NCBI GenBank assembly: GCA_050258375.1
Contig: JBLMYQ010000031.1
Span: forward strand, 1-6,883
Direction of reading: 5' to 3'
Length of the DNA stretch: 6,883 bases
Source: JBLMYQ01 sp050258375
GTDB lineage: Bacteria; Bacillota; Clostridia; Acetivibrionales; UBA4821
Shown here in pieces: positions 1-6,883 of the stretch (position 1 is its first letter; each line of letters starts with the position of its first letter). The notes below the pieces were generated by a model. It saw only the letters and a program-made list of their open reading frames with translations. It did no database searches and was not told where the DNA came from. Both the position numbers and the translations under genes were made by a program.

Positions 1-92
1 GTATATAATGGTAGCATTTTAAGGTTTTTTTTTCAATGGTATGTAATTAAACAAAAATTCACGGATAATCTATGTTCATATTTAAAAGTTAT

Positions 93-117
93 AAAGTATT
101 TTTTAAAATAAAGTTGA
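93..117 (+). repeat. Short repeated box, copy 1
   Basis: This 25-base AT-rich box starts AAAGTATTTTTT and ends GTTGA. It matches 3911-3937 at 24 of 25 aligned positions; the other copy carries an extra CT after the T run and one A-to-G change. Both copies lie on the plus strand in intergenic DNA. Just right of it are the bases TTGAAA (114-119), which resemble a -35 element, and a perfect inverted repeat. It could be a regulatory box or part of a dispersed repeat. Part of the match is simple A and T runs, which lowers its weight. Confidence 0.5.
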
Positions 118-138
118 AATAATAGTAATACTATTATT
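118..138. repeat. Perfect 10-1-10 inverted repeat, operator-like
   Basis: The arms AATAATAGTA (118-127) and TACTATTATT (129-138) are exact reverse complements around a single central A at 128. The short one-base centre suits a dimeric protein-binding site better than an RNA hairpin. The spacing resembles the 7-1-7 architecture of Fur-family boxes, but the core (GTA-A-TAC) does not match the PerR or Fur consensus. It overlaps a possible -35 element, TTGAAA at 114-119. No regulator gene is in the window, so its binding partner is unknown. Confidence 0.4.
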
Positions 139-212
139 GAGTAAAATAACCATATTTGAAGACCGAATCCAAGAGATTGATGTTTAAGGGTTCCTTATAA
201 GAAAATTCCCGA

Positions 213-260
213 TGGATTAATATGAGGGATAAGACAAAAGAGTTTCTTTATGAATTCTTA
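213..260 (+). repeat. 48-base conserved sequence, copy 1
   Basis: This sequence is identical to 3813-3860 at 41 of 48 positions. There are two unbroken runs: 228-238 (GATAAGACAAA) and 245-260 (TCTTTATGAATTCTTA). Six of the seven differences are transitions. Both copies face the same way and both are outside genes. In one frame both read RDKTKE(F/Y)LYEFL before diverging and stopping. As RNA, bases 238-246 can pair with 252-259 around the loop TTTAT, with one bulged base at 244, and the second copy keeps that fold. I do not recognise the family. Confidence 0.75.
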
Positions 261-280
261 TTGTATGGATACTAATGAGT

Positions 281-317
281 AAAGGGTTTTAGCTAATTAA
301 GCTAAAACCCTTTTTTT
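281..317 (+). terminator. Strong intrinsic terminator, rightward
   Basis: Bases 281-294 pair perfectly with 300-313 (14 base pairs, loop AATTA), and a run of seven T follows on the plus strand at 311-317. This is a textbook Rho-independent terminator for transcription coming from the left. For leftward transcription the stem is followed only by TTTACTCATT, so it would be weak for the helicase gene. The right arm overlaps the last codons of the helicase gene, whose stop is at 302-304. A rightward transcript ending here implies something transcribed across 1-280. Confidence 0.85.
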
Positions 318-1690
318 GTCTGCCTTTTGCCTGCTCTAGATTTTGGAGCATTAGTACTATTTGGCTTCCTACCAAGTGATGACTTTCCTGAGCTCCTACG
401 ACCAACATTTCCTCTATCAGCAGATTCTTGTTTGTTCGAGGGCGTTTTGCTATATTTAGCATTCTTAGGAGGAGAGCTTTTGCTGGACCTTCTTTTGGCA
501 TTTCTTGACAAATTAAATTCTTTAGATGTTAAATTTCTTATTGGTTCAGAGCTATCACGAGAAGCAGCCTTATCTTCAATTTTCACCCTGCGCTTGGCAA
601 TACTTAAGTTAATTCCCTTTTCAATCATATTTAGCGATTCCCGATCTCTTGGTGTAGCAAAAGTAGTTGCAACACCTGACTGACCGGCCCTACCAGTTCT
701 ACCAATTCGGTGAATGTAACTTTCTGCATCTTCAGGAATGTCAAAATTATATATATGGGTAATACCTTCTATATCTAATCCACGTGCAGCAACATCAGTT
801 GCAACAAGAAATTGAATATCAGTTTTCCTAAATGATTTCATAACCTTTTCGCGGTTTGATTGGGTTATGTCACCGTGAAGCTCATCCGTATTATATCCAC
901 GGCTTTGTAGATTATTATTTAGCATACTAACACGGCGTTTTGTTCTGCAAAATATTATTGCCATAAATGGCTTGTCCTCATCAATAACCTTGCAAAGGAC
1001 ATCGAATTTGGCCCTGTCTGTTGTCTCTATTACTGTTTGATTTATTTTTTCAAGTGTTATATTTTTGCTTTGCACATTTATTTGAACAGGATCAGAAAGA
1101 AACTTGGAAGCTAATAAACGGACTGCTTTAGGCATAGTTGCTGAGAAAAGCATGGTCTGGTGTTCTTTGGATGTTTCTCGGATTATATGCTCGATATCCT
1201 TTGAAAAACCCATGTCTAGCATACGGTCGGCTTCATCAAGTACAAGAATTTTAATTTGCTTTAAGTTAATACTCCTTCTTCTAATATGGTCAAGTAATCG
1301 ACCCGGAGTACCGACAACTATATGAATGTTACCCTTTAGCTTTTTAATTTGCCTATCGATATCTTGTCCACCATATGCAGCCAATATGTTTATTGTCTTA
1401 TCAGGTACCAGCTTCTTAACTTCTGTTGTTATTTGAAGTGCAAGTTCGCGGGTTGGCGTAATAATTAAAGCTTGTACAAAGCTAATATTTTTTTCAATTG
1501 ATTCTAATATTGGAAGTAGAAATGCGAGTGTTTTGCCTGTCCCTGTTTGAGCTTGAGCAATTACATCTTTTCCGGTTAAAACAACTGGTATAGCTTGTTC
1601 TTGAACAGGGGAGGGTTGTGTAATACCATTTTTTTTAAGGATATTTTCTAGTTCACTGTTAATACCAAGAGATGAAAAGCTTACTGTCAT
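302..1690 (-). CDS. DEAD-box ATP-dependent RNA helicase, RhlE/CshA-like
   Basis: This 462-residue protein unwinds or remodels RNA using ATP, with likely roles in ribosome assembly, mRNA decay or cold growth. All family motifs are present: a Q motif near the start (phenylalanine 4, then PSPVQEQAIP), motif I AQTGTGKT at 47-54, PTREL at 79-83, TPGR at 128-131, DEAD at 152-155, SAT at 183-185, ATDVAARGLD at 297-306, and HRIGRTGRAG at 327-336. The last 85 or so residues are a lysine-, arginine- and serine-rich disordered tail, typical of RhlE-like proteins that use it to grip RNA; no DbpA-type RNA-binding domain is visible. I chose the ATG at 1690 because GAAAGG lies 11 bases upstream and the Q motif then starts at residue 4. 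A TTG at 1717 would add nine residues. The stop lies inside a rightward terminator stem. It follows the ABC-F gene by about 110 bases on the same strand. Confidence 0.93.
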   Translation of the reverse strand: MTVSFSSLGINSELENILKKNGITQPSPVQEQAIPVVLTGKDVIAQAQTGTGKTLAFLLPILESIEKNISFVQALIITPTRELALQITTEVKKLVPDKTINILAAYGGQDIDRQIKKLKGNIHIVVGTPGRLLDHIRRRSINLKQIKILVLDEADRMLDMGFSKDIEHIIRETSKEHQTMLFSATMPKAVRLLASKFLSDPVQINVQSKNITLEKINQTVIETTDRAKFDVLCKVIDEDKPFMAIIFCRTKRRVSMLNNNLQSRGYNTDELHGDITQSNREKVMKSFRKTDIQFLVATDVAARGLDIEGITHIYNFDIPEDAESYIHRIGRTGRAGQSGVATTFATPRDRESLNMIEKGINLSIAKRRVKIEDKAASRDSSEPIRNLTSKEFNLSRNAKRRSSKSSPPKNAKYSKTPSNKQESADRGNVGRRSSGKSSLGRKPNSTNAPKSRAGKRQTKKGF

Positions 1691-1744
1691 TAAGATTTTT
1701 ACCTTTCTTATTTTCAAATATTATTTCCGTTATTTACAAAATAC

Positions 1745-1774
1745 ATTCTAACATGCATGCTTATTATAATGCAA
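1745..1774 (-). promoter_or_regulatory. Possible promoter for the helicase gene
   Basis: On the minus strand, TTGCAT (1769-1774) and TAGAAT (1745-1750) are 18 bases apart and resemble -35 and -10 elements. Transcription would begin about 45 bases before the ATG at 1690. The -10 matches consensus at five of six bases but the -35 at only three. I see no terminator between the ABC-F gene and this site, so read-through from ABC-F is also likely. Confidence 0.35.
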
Positions 1775-1802
1775 ATATGGAAATTTAGGATTTGCAAGCA
1801 CT

Positions 1803-3722
<1,920 letters not shown>

Positions 3723-3742
3723 GAAATCATCCTTATCTGATA

Positions 3743-3772
3743 GTTATATTGTAAATATGATAACACAAACAA
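3743..3772 (-). promoter_or_regulatory. Likely promoter for the ABC-F gene
   Basis: On the minus strand, TTGTTT (3767-3772) and TATAAC (3743-3748) are separated by 18 bases. The -10 matches the sigma-A consensus at five of six positions. The start point would fall near 3736, giving a very short leader that just includes the AAGGAT ribosome binding site (3729-3734). That leaves no room for a long attenuator leader of the kind found before many inducible resistance ABC-F genes. Confidence 0.45.
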
Positions 3773-3812
3773 TTAGGGTTTATCGATAAAATAATTAAAG
3801 GAAAAAAATTAT

Positions 3813-3860
3813 TGGACTAATACAAGAGATAAGACAAAGGAATATCTTTATGAATTCTTA
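3813..3860 (+). repeat. 48-base conserved sequence, copy 2
   Basis: This is the second copy of the sequence at 213-260, in the same orientation, with 41 of 48 bases identical. It lies between the divergent ABC-F and phasin-like genes. Read in the matching frame it gives TNTRDKTKEYLYEFLNRFQ and then a stop at 3876, but there is no ATG or other standard start in that frame after the preceding stop (3792-3794) except a possible TTA/AAG-rich lead. As a peptide gene this copy would therefore be broken or would need an odd start. As RNA it keeps the hairpin: 3838-3846 pairs with 3852-3859 around TTTAT, with a bulged A at 3844. Confidence 0.75.
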
Positions 3861-3867
3861 AACAGAT

Positions 3868-3897
3868 TTCAATAGAATAAATTTTATTTCTTATAAT
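3868..3897 (+). promoter_or_regulatory. Possible promoter for the phasin-like/UbiB pair
   Basis: A perfect TATAAT (3892-3897) lies 18 bases after TTCAAT (3868-3873). Transcription would start near 3904 and leave a leader of about 65 bases that contains the second short repeated box. An alternative -10 (TATACT, 3941-3946) sits closer to the gene but has a poor -35. The spacer contains a 13-base AT-only palindrome (3876-3888), which may mean nothing at this base composition. Confidence 0.35.
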
Positions 3898-3910
3898 GGA
3901 ACTTTAAATA

Positions 3911-3937
3911 AAAGTATTTTTTCTAAAATAAGGTTGA
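3911..3937 (+). repeat. Short repeated box, copy 2
   Basis: This box runs from AAAGTATTTTTT to GGTTGA and matches 93-117 except for a two-base insertion (CT at 3923-3924) and one substitution. It lies 33 bases before the phasin-like start codon. Depending on which promoter is used it is either in the leader RNA or in the promoter itself. Here it follows the 48-base repeat, whereas in the left copy it precedes it, so the two boxes are not one simple duplicated block. Confidence 0.5.
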
Positions 3938-3969
3938 TACTATACTAAAGATTATTTTGGAGGTGTGGT

Positions 3970-4308
3970 ATGGCAAATTTATTGGACAAGTCGCTTAATT
4001 TAGGAGTAGGGCTTTTTGTATATTCAAGAGAAAAGATTGAAGAAATGGTTGATGAACTGGTTAACAAAGGCGAGGTTGCAAAAAAGGATGCAAAGGAATT
4101 TGCAGGAGAGCTTATGAAAAAAGGAGAGGAGCAGAAAACCGAGCTGCAGAATCTGATTAAAAATCAAGTTGCTGAAGTATTGGGTCACATGAAGTCAGGA
4201 GGAAAGGGCGATTTTGTAACTAGAGATGAGATTAATCAAATTGTAAAAGAGCAGGTTACACAAATAATTAATGAGCAGGAAATTAATAAAAATGAGGGTT
4301 CCAAATAA
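3970..4308 (+). CDS. Phasin-like small helical protein
   Basis: This 112-residue protein is charged and almost certainly all-helical. It starts with a moderately hydrophobic stretch (residues 1-18, LLDKSLNLGVGLFVYS), which is followed by heptad-like Lys/Glu helices (19-75), a Gly-Gly-Lys-Gly hinge near 77-80, and a second short helix with a charged end. This pattern fits the family annotated as polyhydroxyalkanoate synthesis regulator or phasin (COG3937-like), where an amphipathic helix coats granules or membranes. There is no signal peptide. The ATG at 3970 has a strong GGAGG at 3959-3963, six bases away. The stop is three bases before the UbiB-family start, so the two are surely co-transcribed and probably translationally coupled. 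No PHA synthase is in view, so a granule role is unsupported. I infer a membrane-surface or partner role for the kinase. Confidence 0.85.
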   Translation: MANLLDKSLNLGVGLFVYSREKIEEMVDELVNKGEVAKKDAKEFAGELMKKGEEQKTELQNLIKNQVAEVLGHMKSGGKGDFVTRDEINQIVKEQVTQIINEQEINKNEGSK

Positions 4309-4311
4309 GTA

Positions 4312-6003
4312 ATGAGAATAAAAAAGGGAATTAACCTTGCAAGATATAAGCAGATTATAACTGCTTTTGGCAGGCATGGCTTTGAATTGCTTATGAGCCA
4401 GGTTGGAATCTTAAAGTATTTAAAAATGAAAAAAAGAGATTCTAATGCCGGAGATGAGCTGAATAATTCCAAGCTTTCAACAGGAGAGAGACTTAGGCTC
4501 ACTTTGGAGGAACTAGGACCAACCTTTGTAAAGCTTGGGCAAATATTAAGTACAAGGTTAGACCTTTTTCCTCTGGAGGTTGTTGAGGAATTAAAGAAGC
4601 TTCAGGATTCAGTACAACCATTTCCGTTTCCAGAAGTAAAAGCATTAATTGAAAATGAGTTTGATAATAAGCTTGAAAATATATATAAGGAATTCGAGGA
4701 GAAGCCTTTTGCTTCAGCATCTATAGCACAAGTACATTATGCAAGATTGAATTCTGGAAAGCAGGTCGCAGTAAAGGTTCAAAGACCAGGAATAGAAAAA
4801 ATAATAGATATTGATTTGAATATATTGAAGGATATAGCTTATTTCATTGATAATCATACTAGATATGGGAAGATGTATGAATTCACCAATGTAGTCATTG
4901 AGTTTGAAAATACTTTAAAAAATGAATTGGATTTTACTAAAGAGGGACAAAATGCTGAAACCTTCAAAAAGAATTTTATTAAGGAGAAAGAGATTGCTGT
5001 TCCGGAAATAAAATGGATTTATACTACAAGACAGATACTGACAATGGAATATATAGATGGAGTAAGAATAGACGATTTTGAGAAGCTGGAGCAAGCTGGT
5101 ATTAATAAAAAAAGGCTGGGAAGAAAGCTTGCTGCATCAATATTTAATCAAATAATCAGAGATGGCTTTTTTCATGCTGACCCCCATCCAGGTAATATTA
5201 AAATCTTACCTGATGGCACGATAGTATTTCTGGATTTTGGAATGGTCGGAGTTTTAAGCGAGAGTAGAAAAAGAGCTATCACAAAATTTTTTATAGGAGT
5301 AACCTACAGAGAAAGTAACTTGGTAGTAAAAGCACTTGTTGATTTGGACAACCAACCTAAAAGCCATAATCTGAAGAAGCTTGAATATGATGTTGATATA
5401 ATAATAGATAAGTACCTAACCATGCCTTTAAATCAAATAAAGCTTGGCAATTTACTTTCTGAAATATTCAATCTTGCTTTTTTGAATAATATAAAAATTC
5501 CACAAGAGTTTGCATTATTATCTAAAACCCTTGCAACGGTTCAATTATTATTGGAAAGTCTAGATCCGGATATAAATGTATTTGTAATTGCAAAGCCTAT
5601 TGCAGGTAAAATAGCATACCGGTTTATTTCGCCTGAAATTCTTAGGAAAAACATTAGAAAAAATTTATTAAATTATGGAGATTTATTTGACCAATTTCCA
5701 TCTGTCATGCTAAATTTTTTAAATAAAATGGAAGAAAAAGATTTTATTTTTCAATATGAAATAAAAGATATAGATAGTATTCAAAAGCGCTTTGACAGGG
5801 CTTTAAATAGAATTTCATTTTGTGTTGTACTGCTTGCTGTAAGTATAATAATTGCAGGTATTATTGTAGGCTCCAGCTTGAGTGCAGATATAGGAGTTGA
5901 AATGTACGTTTTAAATTCTACCATTCTTAAAATAGGTTTAGTAATTGCAATTATTATTGTTTTGTGGTTAGTTTTTTCTATGTTAAGATCTTCACGGTTA
6001 TAA
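4312..6003 (+). CDS. UbiB/AarF/ABC1 family atypical kinase, membrane-anchored
   Basis: This 563-residue protein is a full-length member of the UbiB (ADCK/COQ8) family of atypical kinases or ATPases, which support isoprenoid-lipid metabolism, best known from ubiquinone synthesis. Visible marks are the KxGQ motif KLGQ (74-77), the alanine-rich loop ASASIAQVH (134-142) that replaces the usual glycine-rich loop, lysine 155 in VAVKVQRPG, ELD (205-207), the catalytic loop HADPHPGN (288-295) and the metal-binding DFG (308-310). Two hydrophobic helices, about 501-523 and 538-556, end the protein and should anchor it in the membrane, as in Escherichia coli UbiB. All key residues are present, so it should be active. 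The ATG at 4312 has GAGGG (4294-4298) 13 bases upstream, a long spacing that suggests coupling to the phasin-like gene. Clostridia usually lack ubiquinone, so the real substrate is unknown. Confidence 0.93.
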   Translation: MRIKKGINLARYKQIITAFGRHGFELLMSQVGILKYLKMKKRDSNAGDELNNSKLSTGERLRLTLEELGPTFVKLGQILSTRLDLFPLEVVEELKKLQDSVQPFPFPEVKALIENEFDNKLENIYKEFEEKPFASASIAQVHYARLNSGKQVAVKVQRPGIEKIIDIDLNILKDIAYFIDNHTRYGKMYEFTNVVIEFENTLKNELDFTKEGQNAETFKKNFIKEKEIAVPEIKWIYTTRQILTMEYIDGVRIDDFEKLEQAGINKKRLGRKLAASIFNQIIRDGFFHADPHPGNIKILPDGTIVFLDFGMVGVLSESRKRAITKFFIGVTYRESNLVVKALVDLDNQPKSHNLKKLEYDVDIIIDKYLTMPLNQIKLGNLLSEIFNLAFLNNIKIPQEFALLSKTLATVQLLLESLDPDINVFVIAKPIAGKIAYRFISPEILRKNIRKNLLNYGDLFDQFPSVMLNFLNKMEEKDFIFQYEIKDIDSIQKRFDRALNRISFCVVLLAVSIIIAGIIVGSSLSADIGVEMYVLNSTILKIGLVIAIIIVLWLVFSMLRSSRL

Positions 6004-6014
6004 ATTATTAGAAT

Positions 6015-6755
6015 TTAATATTCAACCTCATATAAAAATAATCCTTTGGCTGGAGCAGTACAGCCAGCAAGATTTCTGCCTTTTTTGTTTAAAATTTCTT
6101 TTACATCCTTAGATGTAATTTTGCCTATTCCTACATCTAATAATGTTCCTATAATAATTCGAACCATATTGTACAAAAATCCATTTCCATAAAACAAAAT
6201 TTCTATCAATTCATTATTTACGTTAAAATCTATAGCATAAATAGTTCTGATTTTTGATTTTTTCTTACTCTTTAGGCTGGTGAAACTTGAAAAATCATGC
6301 TCTCCAATAAGATATTCCGCTGCAGCTTTCATTGCATTTATATCAAGCTTATCATTCAAATAAAAACAATACCTTTCTAAAAAAGGATTTCGAAAATTGC
6401 TGTTCCAGATACGATAAATATACTTTTTGCCTTTCGCATTATAGCGGGAGTGAAAAGATTCATCCACTATTTGAGCTGACATTATAACAATATCATTTGG
6501 AAGGTTAAAATTAGCTTTGATTATTAATTCTTGTAAATCAATATTATCATTTCTTGTATGGAAGTTTGCAATCTGATTATAGGCATGGACTCCAGAATCT
6601 GTTCTTCCTGAACCGTTGATTTCAATTCTTTCGTTTAGTATTTGAGATAATACTGCTTCTATTTTACCCTGAATTGTTTTTTCGGTATTGCCTTGCTTCT
6701 GCCAACCGTCATATCTTGTACCGTCATATTGCAATGAAAGCTTAATGTTTCGCAT
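6015..6755 (-). CDS. truA: tRNA pseudouridine(38-40) synthase TruA
   Basis: This 246-residue cytosolic enzyme converts uridines 38, 39 and 40 in the anticodon arm of many tRNAs to pseudouridine. The length is normal for bacterial TruA. The N-terminal YDGTRYDGWQKQ (10-21) is characteristic, the catalytic aspartate is D53 in GSGRTDSGVHA (48-58), and RYNAKGKKYIYRIW (104-117), EHDFSSF (152-158) and NMVRIIIGTLLDVG (196-209) follow in the expected order. The ATG at 6755 is preceded by AGGAG (minus strand, 6763-6767) at seven bases. In many Firmicutes truA lies between ecfT and rplM; here the downstream neighbour is the convergent UbiB-family gene, so that arrangement is broken. The upstream neighbour is outside the window. 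Confidence 0.96.
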   Translation of the reverse strand: MRNIKLSLQYDGTRYDGWQKQGNTEKTIQGKIEAVLSQILNERIEINGSGRTDSGVHAYNQIANFHTRNDNIDLQELIIKANFNLPNDIVIMSAQIVDESFHSRYNAKGKKYIYRIWNSNFRNPFLERYCFYLNDKLDINAMKAAAEYLIGEHDFSSFTSLKSKKKSKIRTIYAIDFNVNNELIEILFYGNGFLYNMVRIIIGTLLDVGIGKITSKDVKEILNKKGRNLAGCTAPAKGLFLYEVEY

Positions 6756-6786
6756 AAATTTTCTCCTAAAATAAAACTATGTAAGG

Positions 6787-6816
6787 ATTATACCATAAAA
6801 AAACAAAGGCAAACAA
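6787..6816 (-). promoter_or_regulatory. Likely promoter for truA
   Basis: On the minus strand, a perfect TATAAT (6787-6792) lies 18 bases after TTGTTT (6811-6816). The start point would be near 6780, about 25 bases before the start codon, leaving room for the AGGAG site. This suggests truA can be transcribed on its own even if an upstream gene also reads into it. The -35 matches the consensus at only three of six bases. AAACAA (6811-6816) and TTGTTT (6823-6828) also form a short inverted repeat over the -35. Confidence 0.5.
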
Positions 6817-6883
6817 AAATGCTTGTTTCTAAATTAATTATTTACCCCAAATTGATAACTACCGTTATATAACTAGAAAAATC

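Larger units (their letters stand above)
1..280. other. Intergenic region without a convincing protein gene
   Basis: This stretch has no open frame of credible length on either strand. It holds, in order, a box repeated later in the window (93-117), a perfect inverted repeat (118-138), a small hairpin (TAAGG at 185-189 with CCTTA at 193-197), a 48-base sequence repeated later (213-260), and then the terminator that begins at 281. The only start-to-stop frame over the repeat is 222-275, which would give the 17-residue peptide MRDKTKEFLYEFLLYGY. No ribosome binding site of normal strength precedes it. The sequence before about position 90 is AT-rich and shows nothing I can name. Confidence 0.6.

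Noticed and set aside
93..260. CRISPR array or insertion sequence ends
   Set aside because: There are only two copies of each repeat, with no regular spacers, no terminal inverted repeats and no transposase or cas gene in the window.
327..683. Plus-strand open frame of 118 codons
   Set aside because: It lies wholly antisense to the helicase tail. Its composition mirrors the basic low-complexity tail and it has no ribosome binding site.
1691..1717. Helicase start at TTG 1717, nine residues upstream
   Set aside because: The TTG has only a weak upstream purine stretch, while the ATG at 1690 has GAAAGG upstream and puts the Q motif at the normal distance from the N-terminus.
3790..3969. Known riboswitch before the phasin-like gene
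   Set aside because: I looked for conserved cores such as those of c-di-GMP, c-di-AMP, TPP, SAM and T-box elements and saw none. The repeated block does not match any I know.
6842..6883. C-terminal end of a minus-strand gene upstream of truA (DFSSYITVVINLG then stop)
   Set aside because: Only 13 codons are visible, and an open frame that short is expected by chance. It cannot be supported without more sequence.

Overview
The window is AT-rich chromosomal DNA that looks like a low-GC Firmicute. The class is probably Clostridia: strong AGGAG-type ribosome binding sites, many AGA and ATA codons, and a small phasin-like gene placed directly before a UbiB-family gene. This assignment is inferred from style and gene content; no rRNA or other marker gene is present to fix it.

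Layout from left to right. Bases 1-280 hold no convincing protein gene. They contain two short sequences that recur about 3.6-3.8 kb away, a perfect inverted repeat, and a strong intrinsic terminator (281-317) that reads rightward. Two minus-strand genes follow: a DEAD-box RNA helicase with a basic tail (302-1690) and, upstream of it, an ABC-F ATPase with a C-terminal coiled coil (1803-3722). A divergent intergenic region (3723-3969) carries outward promoters and the second copies of both short repeats. A plus-strand pair comes next: a 112-residue phasin-like helical protein (3970-4308) and, 3 bases later, a UbiB/AarF/ABC1 atypical kinase with two C-terminal membrane helices (4312-6003). truA, for tRNA pseudouridine synthase A (6015-6755, minus), converges on the kinase gene with only 11 bases between them.

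The helicase, ABC-F protein and TruA all act on RNA or the ribosome, so this side of the window is translation and RNA housekeeping. The phasin-like/UbiB pair looks like a separate two-gene unit at the membrane.

The most unusual feature is a 48-base sequence, 85% identical between 213-260 and 3813-3860, in the same orientation and in non-coding DNA both times. Its differences fit both a conserved short peptide and a conserved RNA hairpin. A second short box (93-117 and 3911-3937) is also repeated, so both boxes bracket the helicase/ABC-F pair. I do not recognise either sequence. They are the best candidates here for something undescribed.
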